The notes beneath the pieces were generated by a model, which saw only the letters and a program-made list of their open reading frames with translations, was not told the DNA's origin and ran no database searches. Shown here in pieces: positions 30,443-40,763 of a stretch of DNA of 64,000 bases. The DNA lies in the NCBI RefSeq assembly GCF_000330505.1, contig NW_004440113.1:41592-105591 (forward strand). The letters run 5' to 3'. The translations under genes were made by a program, and so were the position numbers. This DNA is from Entamoeba invadens IP1. Taxonomy: Eukaryota; Evosea; Mastigamoebida; Endamoebidae. Numbering within the stretch: position 1 is the first letter of the stretch; each line of letters opens with the position of its first letter.

Positions 30443-31540
30443 ATGTCAGGAGCAGTTGTAACGTATGATTGCATCAAGTCATTCATGAAAGAGGTGCTCA
30501 TGAAGATTGGAGCGCCAGAAGAAAACGCAGAGATGACTTCAGAGACTCTAGCGAGTGCAGACCATTCTGGGATGTGTACACATGGGATTCAACGCTTTAA
30601 AACAGTTTACATTGACAGAATAGAAAAGGGAATGATCGACCCAAAGGCAACTCCAACAATTGTTCGTGAGTCACCAACAACAGCAGTGTTAGACGGAAAT
30701 AATGGGCTTGGACATGTCAACGGGACAATAGCAATGAAAATGGCTATTGAAAAAGCCAAGAAATATGGCATGGGAATGGTTGTTGTTCGAAATTCAACAC
30801 ACTTTGGAATCGCCGGGTTTTATTCACTCTTGGCCGCACAAGAGGGGATGATGGGAATGGCAGGAACAAACGCAAGATCGTCTGTTGCGCCCATATACGC
30901 AGACGAACCAAAACTTGGTACAAATCCACTTTCTGTTGCTTTTCCCTCGGACGAGGCATTTCCTTGGTGCTTCGATGCTGCAACTTCAATCTCTCCAACG
31001 GGGAGGTTTGAGAAGTTTGTCAGAGAAGGAAAACAGGTGGACCCAAGTTGGGCTTCAAAGGGTGGAGACACCCCACTTACAGACGCAGCAGCGTTTTTAA
31101 AAATGTATCCAAAGGGTGAGGCGTATTTACACCCACTCGGAGGTAAAGAGGAAGTCAATGGTGGGCACAAAGGATATTGCCTTTCAGAAATGGTCGAAAT
31201 TTTATCAGCATGTTTCTCGACATCAAGTTTCTTGAGCCAAATTGAAGCTGGCGCAAAGACAACTGGAAAGTACGAAATTGGACATTTCTTCATTGCTGTT
31301 GATATTAGCACTTTCAGAGATCTCGATGAGTTCAAAAAGAGTGTGGGAGACGTCAACAGAGAGCTCAGAGCAGCAAAGAAAAGACCGGGATACGATAGAA
31401 TATACACTGCTGGAGAAAAGGAGTATGAAACTTGTCAGTACGGACTTAAACATGGCGTTCACATTCCACAGACAACAGTCGATGAGATGACAGAGTTAAA
31501 AAAGAAATATGGTGTGAGTGTGAAGCTTCCATGGGAATAA
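30443..31540 (+). CDS. MDH: Malate dehydrogenase, LDH2/sulfolactate dehydrogenase family
   Basis: 365 residues, the normal length for the NAD(P)H-dependent LDH2/MDH2 oxidoreductase family, which is unrelated to the classical Rossmann-type MDH. Visible family blocks include ADHSGMCTHGIQRF (catalytic His region), DGNNGLGHVNG, VVVRNSTHFGIAGFYS, ARSSVAPIY/LGTNPLSVAFP and NGGHKGYCLSEMVEILS. It has no targeting leader, so it is cytosolic. In Entamoeba an enzyme of this type is the known cytosolic malate dehydrogenase, interconverting oxaloacetate and malate and linking PEP carboxykinase-type flux to malic enzyme and pyruvate. The family is prokaryotic in distribution, and its presence here is usually explained by lateral transfer. 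Base composition matches neighbours, so any transfer was old. Confidence 0.92.
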   Translation: MSGAVVTYDCIKSFMKEVLMKIGAPEENAEMTSETLASADHSGMCTHGIQRFKTVYIDRIEKGMIDPKATPTIVRESPTTAVLDGNNGLGHVNGTIAMKMAIEKAKKYGMGMVVVRNSTHFGIAGFYSLLAAQEGMMGMAGTNARSSVAPIYADEPKLGTNPLSVAFPSDEAFPWCFDAATSISPTGRFEKFVREGKQVDPSWASKGGDTPLTDAAAFLKMYPKGEAYLHPLGGKEEVNGGHKGYCLSEMVEILSACFSTSSFLSQIEAGAKTTGKYEIGHFFIAVDISTFRDLDEFKKSVGDVNRELRAAKKRPGYDRIYTAGEKEYETCQYGLKHGVHIPQTTVDEMTELKKKYGVSVKLPWE

Positions 31541-31848
31541 AATTGATTATCTTTTTAATTGTTTCTTTTTAGTAAGTTTTTTAATATGTTTTAACACCAT
31601 TATGAAAACCAGTTGATTTGAAAATTAATTATCTGGGTTTATTTCCATGATTTAATAAGCCGAGTCTTATCACATGATGACACAAACTAAGTGTAAACCA
31701 ATGTTTTATTTAGTATTTATTGATAAACTATATATATTAGAATATAATAAACAATGTCAAATCTTATCTATTTTAAAACACTCAAAATAAATAATAATGA
31801 CAAAGTTTATTCGTTCTTCATTTCGTATAAACACCAAATAGCAATCAT
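31541..31848. other. Convergent spacer
   Basis: About 310 bases between the 3' ends of MDH and the Nup93-like gene. Nothing was recognised. Confidence 0.5.
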
Positions 31849-34193
31849 TTAGGCGAGTAAGTACCTGTTAGCATTCATCAGTTGTAAGAAAGGTTGTTCT
31901 ACAAAATATTGAGGCAAGAAGCTAATGACTACAAAGCAACTTTTGACGATTTCCTTCACCACAGGGACATTCAAATTACTGTTCACAATTCCCGTTCGCG
32001 CAGCTTCGTTCAAAAATTCGATGAGTAAATTCACAAACTCAAAGTAAATGCCGTTGAGGACTTTTCTTAACACGTACGACTTAATCGTTTGGATGTTAAC
32101 AACGCACTGATCAATTCCAGGAAATCCAACGGGGAAGACTTCTCCCTCGGAAACAAATTTCATGACAAATTGAATATCTTTTCTCTCGCACGCATCATAC
32201 CCGTCGCATATCTTGTTGAGTAAATAGAAATCGTTCCTCACTCCAATGTCGTTCACATCTTTCAACACAATATCTGTCACTCTCCCCAACTCATTTCGTG
32301 CATTCTCGCGTTCCCCTCGGTCATTTAACATCATCGCAGCACGATCATTAATGATCCGAACATACTCGTTCATATTCCCTGTTATAGAGTTGACCATCAT
32401 CGCAACCTCAGGATTCTCAAGCTCCGATTTCCGGCTGATCGTTTCTACACACTCAACATCACACAAGACTCCGTCCTCATTCATCATATCAGAACGTCCA
32501 TACTCAACAACTACTTTAATCAACGCTTCTTTGTAATATTTCCGGTCAAGAAGATTCAGCAATTTCTGTATATCAACAGGTGTCGGTTGGTACGTCTTAA
32601 TCACTAAGAGTATGAACTTGGCTTTATTAAACACGCAATTTGTCTCAATCAGGCCTCTCTTCATCAACTGTTCCAATGTATTCGCTTTACTGATCGTGAT
32701 CATGTCGTGCCTTTCCAACAACTCGCACATCATAATAACTGCTATGATATTCTCATACGTTTTGTTCGTGTCATGAAGCAAAATAGCCAAACATTGGGTA
32801 AATTGAGATACAACACAATACAAATAAGGGTACACGATCGACGTCTCACATGACATTTGATACATAAACGTTTTCCTTCGTTCAATATCATTAGAAAGTA
32901 CAGTAAGCTATTCGTTATTTTTTGTTCAAAGAGTATGTTATTACTAATAATATAATTATAATAATATATTAGTAGTAGTATTATTTAATAGTATAATATA
33001 TTAAAACAAACGTAATACCATATGAAGTCATCAAGAGAGTACTTCACTACGACATCGATCTCGCGGAACCTCCCAATCACTTCCACACCACTCATTATTG
33101 AACAGACGAGTATCCCAAAGTAATCTTTACTTTCAATGAAAGCCTTCATTGCCATTTCTAGCGCGTATTTGTGTTGTTGGTTAAAGGTCTCTGTACGTCC
33201 AATGTATATCTTGACTAACTCAACAAATAGTGGTGGAAGAGCATGACAGTCCGGGGTGGCCAAGTACGTCAAAAGATCATATTTCAGTCCACCACGTAAC
33301 ATCAAATAAATGATTGCCGTGTATTTCTTTTTCATCACAAGAACGTCTTGGAAATTTGTGACTTATTGTCAGTTCTTTTGAACACTTTTTAGCCTCTTTT
33401 TGAATCAAAACAAACGTCCCATTTGCATCAACAGCTGCTCCGCCAAACTCGCAAGTCTCGCCTGGACTTTCTGTGGTGTTCTTTCCGTGTCGCCGAACAA
33501 CAAGTCCGAGAACAGGATTTCTAAGAAGTCCAAAGACGCACACCGAATTGCATTATCTTGTGAATAATCCATATGTGAACCTCGATCGGAAATAGTCCCA
33601 TCACATGTCCCATTTCTCAGTGCAGAGTCGAGTTTAGCCAATCCAACAACAAACTGGACGGGAAGGGAGACAAACTCTTTAGAGAATAGAGGAAGTACTG
33701 TCTCGTACTCAACATCAAGTTGACTATTAAGCAAGTCAAGAACGTTTCCAAGAACATTCAAAGGCATCGGACATTCTTCGATTTCAATATCAAGGCCAGG
33801 GTCCGTCATTTCTTCCTTCTCTTTGTTAAAGAACGACTTCTCGGCAATGTCCTTGACTATTTCATTACATAAAGTGTTATATTCTTTCCTATTCATTAGT
33901 TCTAAGCGTTCAGGTGTTTAAAATGTATTGATAACAAACACAAAATACTCCGTTGGGTCCAGATCATCGCGAGTCCCTCCAACAGAAATCGGTACTTGGC
34001 GAATCGCAACGGCTCGCGAGCGGTCGCGGAACTTTTCTATCTTTTTGATCGTTTTCCCTTTTACATCAGGGTAAAACCGGGGTTGTTGAATTTCTTTTAG
34101 AAGTTGTGAAAGTGACATGTCGATTATCGGTGGAATAGTATTCCGTTGTTCAAACAAATTCATGTTTGTAAGTAGCCCGTCCAGGTCTCCCAT
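31849..34193 (-). CDS. Nup93/Nic96-type scaffold nucleoporin, four exons
   Basis: I place exons at 34193-33940, 33888-33416, 33361-33012 and 32907-31849. All three introns start GTTTGT. They end ATGAATAG, CAATAAG (an alternative AAG site 17 nt downstream is also in frame) and ACGAATAG. The spliced length is 2136 nt, 711 residues, with every junction in frame. The protein is almost entirely helical. YTAIIYLMLRGGLKYDLLTYL matches the Nup93 'WA-x-IYY-x-LR-x-GD' helix, and the C-terminal helices (SCFVVISFLPQYF ... RYLLA) fit the Nup93 C-terminus. The family is an inner-ring scaffold of the nuclear pore and normally has about 800 residues, so this copy is slightly short. The third exon junction is the least certain. 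Confidence 0.72.
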
Positions 34194-34574
34194 TTTCTCT
34201 TTTTTTTTAGTCTTCTTTTAATTCTTTCAAAATTATAATTATATTTTATTATCATTTACTATTTATTATTTATTAACTATAAATTATTATATTATCATAT
34301 TATTATATTAAATTATAATATTAAATTATTAATTAAATTATTAATTGTTTTATTATTATAATAGTTTTTTCGAATATATTATTGATACTATTTTATTGTT
34401 TAATTATAGCTATTTGTTACTACCGATTGAATGAATCAAACACTTTCCAAACAAAGTGTTTATTATACTAATGTACCATATTATATAATAATGTATATTA
34501 TATATTATAATACGATTATTTGTAAAGAAGTCGACTCGAAACGGCACAGAATAGAACTTGATAATAGTGAATAG
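34194..34574. other. Divergent promoter spacer
   Basis: About 380 AT-rich bases between the Nup93-like gene and the ORP gene. It contains TATTAT/ATAAT runs only. A GAACTTG motif near 34553-34559 precedes the ORP start by about 20 nt and resembles the Entamoeba GAAC element. Confidence 0.45.
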
Positions 34575-36062
34575 ATGTCAACCACTTCTTCAACCAACAC
34601 CGACAAGATATTACCAACTAAAACACTTCCAAAAGTTCCGCCCCCAAAAGTCCCATCAAAGGAATTGCCAAAAGCTCCATCTAAGGCTCCCCCAAAACCG
34701 CCTCAAAAAGTACCACCAAAACAACCAGAAACACATGAGATTACTCATGTTGAAAAAGAAGAAAAAAGTGAACAACAAAAGGAAAGTACTTCTTCAACAC
34801 TCCAAACCGTTGAAATCAAAAAAACGCCTCATGAAATTTTGATGGAAGACTTAGAAAGTTCGTCTCATTACGTTCATGCAGAAAACGACTTAAAAGCGTT
34901 CTTTGATGCGACAGAAGAAGGCAAATCGATCATTTGGGATTTACTTAAACAAGTCCGTCCAGGGATGGATCTCAGTCGAATCTCCTTCCCGTCGCACATT
35001 CTGGAGCCACGGTCGTTTCTTGTGAAGACCACGGATTACTTCTCACACATTCAGATGTTTGAAAAGATCTCCTCAGAACCCGATGCGTCAAGGCGAATGC
35101 TTCTTCTAGTGAGTTGGTTGTTGAGTGGATTTTATTTGATGCCGACGGGAATCAAGAAGCCATACAATCCCGTTCTTGGCGAGACTTTTAGAACTATGTG
35201 GAAACATCCTGATGGGACACATTCATATCTTATTGGTGAACAAGTCTCCCACCACCCACCAATATCCGCTTTCTACGCTTCAAATAGAGCACAGGGGTGG
35301 ATGGGAAATGGTTACATCAAATTCTCAACTGTCTTTCGTGGTATTTCAGCTGGGATTATACTTGGTGGGGGTATCGACATTTACTTGTTGAAGTGGAATG
35401 AACATTACACTATGACATTCCCAGAAGCACTTGCCTCAGGATTCTTTGTTGGTCCAATGTTGATGGAAATAGCTGGAAAGAGCACTTTCAATTGTAAGGA
35501 AAGTGGGTACTCCGCTGAACTCGAGTTTCACACGACTGGCGTGTTTTCAAAAGACAAGTATCAGACCGTGACGGGGAAGATTACACATGAAGGGAAAGAG
35601 GTGTACACTGTGTCAGGAAATTATTACAACGAGTTGTTTTACACTGGAAGTGACAAAGTCAAGAAGAGTCTTCTCGACATCAACAAGTTGAAGATGGAGA
35701 AGGGTGCTGAGCGGTTTACTGTAGATAAGAAGACTCAAGGCGCGTTCGAAAGTGACAAATTGTGGGAGAAAGTGACAGAAGCAATTTACAAAGGCGACCA
35801 AAAAGTCGCGACTGACGAGAAATGCATTCTTGAAGAGGAACAACGAGAACGTGTCCGCGTCAATGAGACTAATGGGACTCCTTATGAGACAAAGTACTTT
35901 GTGGCAGATGACACACTCGGGTGGAAGTACGTCGACTTCAACAACAAGCAGTTCAACAGCGAACTGGAGGTCTGCGACTACGAGAAGGACTACCACATCA
36001 AAACCCTTACTAAAGAGGAACAACAAATGAAAGAACAACACAAGCTTGAGCGCATCATGTAG
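34575..36062 (+). CDS. Oxysterol-binding-protein-related lipid transfer protein
   Basis: 495 residues. An N-terminal tail of about 80 residues is Pro/Lys-rich (KVPPPKVPSKELPKAP) and replaces the PH domain of long ORPs. The lipid-binding OSBP-related domain fills about residues 115-490. The signature EQVSHHPP is present near residue 222, preceded by KPYNPVLGETF, both diagnostic. The lysine/arginine-rich C-terminal helix with KEEQQMKEQHKLERIM is also typical. ORPs exchange sterol or PS for PI4P at membrane contacts. No FFAT motif or TM segment is obvious, so targeting probably depends on the Pro-rich tail. The call is secure; the exact cargo is not. Confidence 0.93.
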   Translation: MSTTSSTNTDKILPTKTLPKVPPPKVPSKELPKAPSKAPPKPPQKVPPKQPETHEITHVEKEEKSEQQKESTSSTLQTVEIKKTPHEILMEDLESSSHYVHAENDLKAFFDATEEGKSIIWDLLKQVRPGMDLSRISFPSHILEPRSFLVKTTDYFSHIQMFEKISSEPDASRRMLLLVSWLLSGFYLMPTGIKKPYNPVLGETFRTMWKHPDGTHSYLIGEQVSHHPPISAFYASNRAQGWMGNGYIKFSTVFRGISAGIILGGGIDIYLLKWNEHYTMTFPEALASGFFVGPMLMEIAGKSTFNCKESGYSAELEFHTTGVFSKDKYQTVTGKITHEGKEVYTVSGNYYNELFYTGSDKVKKSLLDINKLKMEKGAERFTVDKKTQGAFESDKLWEKVTEAIYKGDQKVATDEKCILEEEQRERVRVNETNGTPYETKYFVADDTLGWKYVDFNNKQFNSELEVCDYEKDYHIKTLTKEEQQMKEQHKLERIM

Positions 36063-36298
36063 CGTCAAAGCATCTCTTTTTTTTCTACTTTTTTGTGTAT
36101 TTATTTTATTATCTTAAAGAATTTTTTCCTCATTTACAGATAAAATGAGTAAGATTTTATTAGTTGAATATATTAATTCAATATAACTAAATTAAAACTA
36201 GTAAAGACATGTCGAACAAAATGATAGTAAAAAGAGCTATAAATATAATTTCAGGGTGTGTGTGACTTGAGTGCTTGTATTGAGTGTTCTTGTAGTTC

Positions 36299-37084
36299 TC
36301 AAAGCTGAGAAAAAGACCACAAGTCTCTTTGGATTGGACTTGCGACTCTAAAAGCTCTTGGTGATTTCAATAATGTTTGAATATTCGAATCACATCTTTC
36401 CGTACTTGACACGCCAAAGGCGACGGTACTTGCTCTCTTCTTTCGTGTGTAAACCAAAGTGAAATCGAACGAGTCGACGTCACAAAGGAGTGTCTCTGGT
36501 TCTACCATGACTTTAGTTTTATTTGAGAAGAGTTGGATACAAGCGAACTGCTCTTCGACCCTCAGTTTGTATGTCACGAAGTTAATTAAATCGCCGACGG
36601 AAGTGTATTGTGATATCTTGACTAAGTAATCCTTTGAAATGACTGATATCCCAGAGACTTTCACTTTATATGTTGGGACGTCCTTTTCGTAACTTATTTT
36701 CCCGTCTTGACAAACTACACCGATCTTTGGGAGGGAGCCAAATGACATTGAATGTGTTTTATAAAGTGTTCTAATGATGTCAAACGCGTTATCTGATATC
36801 AAAATATAATCAACTTGTGGAGTTAACGTGGGTTTGACTAATTTCCTTGAAAGGCACAAAGTCTCTTGTACAATCTTTTTAATGTCACACTTCTTGGGCA
36901 ACGCAATCAAGTCGGGACACTCCAAATATGAGATGAGTTGAATGTGGTAGTCACTGGGCAAACAATAATTAATGGTATGAAGACGGGTATACGTTATTGG
37001 TGTTCGTAGCTCGGTAAGTAACTTGGCGCAGAGATCCTTTGTTTGCACAGAATTTTGAGAAAGCTGTAACATCTGCTTTTCCAT
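36299..37084 (-). CDS. Unknown protein, possible ubiquitin-like fold in C-terminal half
   Basis: 261 residues. The first 90 are helical. Residues 130-215 (VSGISVISKDYLVKISQYTS and onward to LLCDVDSFDFTLVYTRKK) have the strand-helix-strand order of a ubiquitin-like or RAWUL fold, in which 'YLVKIS...TSVGDLINFV' would be strand 2 and the helix. The Ser/Arg-rich tail is short. A GAAC element (TATGAACTG) lies just before the ATG. No family signature is visible. The 3' end is convergent with the ORP gene, 236 nt apart. Confidence 0.6.
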   Translation of the reverse strand: MEKQMLQLSQNSVQTKDLCAKLLTELRTPITYTRLHTINYCLPSDYHIQLISYLECPDLIALPKKCDIKKIVQETLCLSRKLVKPTLTPQVDYILISDNAFDIIRTLYKTHSMSFGSLPKIGVVCQDGKISYEKDVPTYKVKVSGISVISKDYLVKISQYTSVGDLINFVTYKLRVEEQFACIQLFSNKTKVMVEPETLLCDVDSFDFTLVYTRKKRASTVAFGVSSTERCDSNIQTLLKSPRAFRVASPIQRDLWSFSQL

Positions 37085-37634
37085 TTGCAGTTCATAGTGT
37101 TTCTAAAGTTTCAATATCTAAATTTAAATGATAGAAAGTTATTCTTTAGTAGTAAATTATATTTTTATGACTCTTTTTGGATTGAATATAATTTACATAA
37201 TATTTAATTATAAAATTGTATGGTTAATTGGTGGTGAAGTTTTATTTGTAATAAAAAAAAACTATTCGAATTGATTGAATCAATATTTTAAAAAAATTAA
37301 TTATAGTATAATATATAATAAATTATTGTTGTTGTAATAATACAAATAAACAATTACAATTGAATAATACAAAATTATAAATAAAAATAGATTAGAAGTA
37401 TTTATTAAACTAGAAAATTAGTTTTCTATTATCTTAGACTCCAATAGTACTTATAGAAAAATAATACTAAAAATTAAACTATTTTTAAATTGGAGTAAAA
37501 AGAATTGAAAAACAAAAAAATAACACAAACCCAAAAAAAGACAAAAAATCAAACTTTGCATTTCAGAACTTCAAAAGAAAACAGAGTTCGTGAAAACCCT
37601 TTTCGTTTTTATTGAACTGCAATTTTTCAAGCAA
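37085..37634. other. AT-rich spacer
   Basis: About 550 bases of A/T-rich sequence between divergent genes. No frame was found. A longer in-frame GTG-led extension of the next gene (37590) lacks an ATG and is not used. Confidence 0.5.
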
Positions 37635-38723
37635 ATGGCTTCCGAAGTGACACAAACAACGGTTCCAAATCATGACCATGGGATTGGGATCCAAACGAAG
37701 CAACAATTCTTAGTCGAGAGTGAGATAGTCTTAGAAGAACTGATAATTAAATATCGCAAAATAGAAATGGAGAAAATGCGTCAAAAAGTTTCATTTCTTG
37801 AAATCATCCCCATTTATAAACAAATGAACGCCGAATTGGAAAGTTTGATTCAACATTTTAAAGAACGGAGAAACACTTTAACTTTTCAACAACTGAACTC
37901 GGGAACTCCTGAAGAAAATACCTCAAGATCCCCTCTTCCAAATATCTTCTCAGAAAAGGAAACTATCTTCCCTTTACAAACAATTCAAACACCAATTAAT
38001 AGCTCATTACCAACTTCAGACGATATAACTCCTCTTAAAAACGTTTCCACGACAAATACTACAGCAGCTAAATTACCGACTTTACTCTTCTCTCCTTTAC
38101 AAAATAAAAATACAATAAAACTCCCAAAAGCTCCCGTCACAGCTATTCAACAAATTCAAGCGACGAAACATAATGGGTCCAGACATAGAAGTCACAAAAA
38201 GGATAAGAACTGTTCAAATCAATTGAGTGACGACGAGACTGAAATTAACTCGGACCCAGATACAGAAACTTTAGTGAGTTCCTGCTCAGACACGGTCGAG
38301 GAGTTAGTCGAGAAAAAGAAGAAAGACAAAGTCGACAAAATGGACAAAGATGAGAAGAAGAAAGACAAAGAGAAGAAACCACGCAAACGCATAACAATGC
38401 CAAAAAAAGGAGAGAAGAAGAAAGAAAAGAAGAAAGAGACTAAAGAAGATAAAAAAGACGATGAAAAAGCCGACAAAGAGAACATCGAAAAAGACAAGAA
38501 GAGTGATTGGTTACAACCACTCTCCACACTCAACCAGATGAAAAAAGAGGGCGACTTAGTGATAGTCCCACTCAATATAAAGAAAGATGAACTCCCTCAA
38601 GAAACAGTCAATAACAAACAAGACGAGAAAGTGTATCATAACATGGAGGAGTTATTTGGAAATGAAAATAAGGGGAATGACCAGATGAGTGAGGATGAAC
38701 TAAGTATGAATCACATGGATTGA
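37635..38723 (+). CDS. Highly charged protein with coiled coil, unknown
   Basis: 362 residues from the ATG at 37635 (MASEVTQTTVPN). Residues 20-90 form a helical, coiled-coil-like segment (EIVLEELIIKYRKIEMEKMR). Residues 95-190 are Ser/Thr/Pro/Asn-rich and probably disordered. Residues 205-320 are a strongly charged Lys/Asp/Glu block (EEKKKKKD, DEKKKDKEKKPRKR), followed by an acidic end (DQMSEDELSMNHMD). No enzyme domain was found. Such architecture is common in nuclear or RNA/chromatin-associated proteins, but that is inference. Confidence 0.65.
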   Translation: MASEVTQTTVPNHDHGIGIQTKQQFLVESEIVLEELIIKYRKIEMEKMRQKVSFLEIIPIYKQMNAELESLIQHFKERRNTLTFQQLNSGTPEENTSRSPLPNIFSEKETIFPLQTIQTPINSSLPTSDDITPLKNVSTTNTTAAKLPTLLFSPLQNKNTIKLPKAPVTAIQQIQATKHNGSRHRSHKKDKNCSNQLSDDETEINSDPDTETLVSSCSDTVEELVEKKKKDKVDKMDKDEKKKDKEKKPRKRITMPKKGEKKKEKKKETKEDKKDDEKADKENIEKDKKSDWLQPLSTLNQMKKEGDLVIVPLNIKKDELPQETVNNKQDEKVYHNMEELFGNENKGNDQMSEDELSMNHMD

Positions 38724-38910
38724 GTTGTTTATTATTATTTAGTATATTATAACTATATACCACTAGAACAACGAATACTATTACTATATTATAAATATAT
38801 TATATAATATAATATATAATTATAGTATTATTAATGGTATTATTAATAGTATTATTAATAGTATTATTATAATTTATATTTGATACTACGAACTAATTAA
38901 TTTCATTAGA
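38724..38910. repeat. Short AT repeat tract, TATTATTAATAG units
   Basis: About four imperfect repeats of TATTAATAGTAT lie at 38823-38870. A GAAC motif (ACGAACTA) lies about 20 nt before the next ATG. It is otherwise AT-rich. Confidence 0.5.
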
Positions 38911-40578
38911 ATGTTGACATTTGTCGACTTAGTTAATGTTATTGAGTACCTTCCTATTATAGAAGCACTGAAGTTTCCAACAGTGTCAAAAAAATGTGAA
39001 GCTGCTTGTTTGGGTTCTACAATAGTCCCACTCACATGTAAGAGTTATAGAGAACTTCAACTCTTCATAACGAAATTCAGAAATATGAAAATAGTCCGAG
39101 CACCGTTTGGAGTCATTTCAATGCTCGACGCGGAGGTTTTAAGTCACTTTCAGAGTGTTGAAATCTCGGACTTTCACTATAACTCAAATTACGCGATTTT
39201 AAAGGCGTTGCCCCATTTTGTAAGAGAGAAGCTGAACGTTGAAATTCAAAGAGTCGACGAGAACAAATTGAACAACTTGGAAAAGCTCTTTGTGCACGCG
39301 TCGTATTTTAAACAGATCAAAAATGTTCGGTTTCCTCATTTGAAATTTTTGAAATTGGAAGACGTCGACTTGGAGAATATTTCACAGCTCAATGGACTCA
39401 ACGAGTTTTGTCCGAAGTGTAAAATCTATGCAACGATTTACCTTGGAAATGAGTTGGCTAACGAGAAGACAAAGGCGAAACTCGCGACAGTAGTGTCGAA
39501 GTATCACCACATTGTCAATTTCTCGATATTTGGAGGGGGGTATCTCGACTCTCCAATGGGGACTCAAGACATCAAACTCTTTGATCTGAGCCAAGACGAC
39601 TTCACTGCACTTCACACGTACTTTAATTTGTCGTTTACTGACACACTTAAAATGAGTTGTTTGAAACTTCTGAAGTCGCCAGTGGATTTGAGAGCAGTCG
39701 AGTTCAACGAATTTGTCATTGACACTGACGACAAAAAGCGAGTGTTACTGCCGAAGGGTGTGAAGCGTGTTATTGTCGAAAAGGAAATGGAAAATGTGTT
39801 TGAGAATGTTCTGATTGACAACTTTGAGGAATTGCACGAACTTCAAAAGATTGTGACGTATGGCGACTTGAAAATGCCTTTAAAATATGAGAGCATAGAG
39901 ACTGTTAAAATGTGTCGAAAGGAGAGAGACAGAGAGAGTGAAGTGTGGTGGTATCGAGATATATTAAAGATGGTTGGATGGTATAATATATTCAGTCTAC
40001 TTTTTATAGTACTGTTTGCGCCCCAACTCACACTCTTTTTGAAGTTAGTGAAATTCCATAATATCGGCAATAGTTTATTCTTATTAATGAATAACATGTC
40101 TCTTGCTGTGATGAAAGCAACTGCGGAGAATATCGACATCAAAGAGTTCATTTTATTTGTGTTTTATTCCCTCTTCTCATTTGAAATGACGTTCTTCATC
40201 TTTGTGCAAGACTTCTACTCCCCATCGACTCTCTTTCAAGTCGTCATTTCTCTTGTGAGTGGAATTACGTTGTCTATTCTTCCATTTTCAGAGGAATTTA
40301 TGGTACTTGGATACTCAAATGAGTTACTCAGTAAATTAGTACGAGCGAGGTGTCGTACAATTATGCTTCCAAAATGTCTTGCAAGCACTTTTGTTGAAGT
40401 ATTTTTAAATATAAAAAGGTCTTCTCTATGGCGTAAGGTGTTGCTTCTAACAATTTTAAGTGCGTTCTTAGCTTTGGAGATGAGTTACTGTTTCTTGGCT
40501 TTATACCCACTTAGTGTCTTCCATTATATCAACACAACACTTCTTGTTCTCCCACTCCTCCACATAGTTGCGTCTTAA
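38911..40578 (+). CDS. F-box/LRR-like protein with C-terminal membrane segments
   Basis: 555 residues. The first 35 residues (MLTFVDLVNVIEYLPIIEAL) resemble the F-box-like start found in many Entamoeba leucine-rich-repeat proteins. An irregular LRR-like region follows to about residue 330, with Leu/Phe-rich strands (KNVRFPHLKFLKLEDVDL, EISDFHYNS). Residues 350-555 contain at least five hydrophobic helices, starting IFSLLFIVLFAPQLTLFL. No signal peptide is seen, so the LRR part is probably cytoplasmic and the C-terminus anchors it. Entamoeba-type LRR proteins are usually soluble, so the membrane tail is unusual. Function is unknown. A single open frame without introns supports the fusion being real. 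Confidence 0.72.
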   Translation: MLTFVDLVNVIEYLPIIEALKFPTVSKKCEAACLGSTIVPLTCKSYRELQLFITKFRNMKIVRAPFGVISMLDAEVLSHFQSVEISDFHYNSNYAILKALPHFVREKLNVEIQRVDENKLNNLEKLFVHASYFKQIKNVRFPHLKFLKLEDVDLENISQLNGLNEFCPKCKIYATIYLGNELANEKTKAKLATVVSKYHHIVNFSIFGGGYLDSPMGTQDIKLFDLSQDDFTALHTYFNLSFTDTLKMSCLKLLKSPVDLRAVEFNEFVIDTDDKKRVLLPKGVKRVIVEKEMENVFENVLIDNFEELHELQKIVTYGDLKMPLKYESIETVKMCRKERDRESEVWWYRDILKMVGWYNIFSLLFIVLFAPQLTLFLKLVKFHNIGNSLFLLMNNMSLAVMKATAENIDIKEFILFVFYSLFSFEMTFFIFVQDFYSPSTLFQVVISLVSGITLSILPFSEEFMVLGYSNELLSKLVRARCRTIMLPKCLASTFVEVFLNIKRSSLWRKVLLLTILSAFLALEMSYCFLALYPLSVFHYINTTLLVLPLLHIVAS

Positions 40579-40763
40579 TACAATATTAAATAATTTAACA
40601 GTCAATTTAATTAATTTAAATTAATTATAATTAATTTAAACTTAAAATACTAAGAAAAGAAACCATTCGATCTTAACATCATTACAATAGTAACAAGGAA
40701 AATATGAAAGATTTGAAATGAGGGTTAATAAAAAAGATATAGTAAAGAATCTATTAATTCTAG

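Noticed and set aside
37590..37634. In-frame GTG-led extension of the charged coiled-coil gene
   Set aside because: GTG starts are not expected in this lineage, and a good ATG follows at 37635.
22870..38880. TATTAATAGTAT repeats at 22.9 and 38.8 kb as a dispersed regulatory element
   Set aside because: The unit is pure A/T and expected to recur by chance in spacers of this composition.
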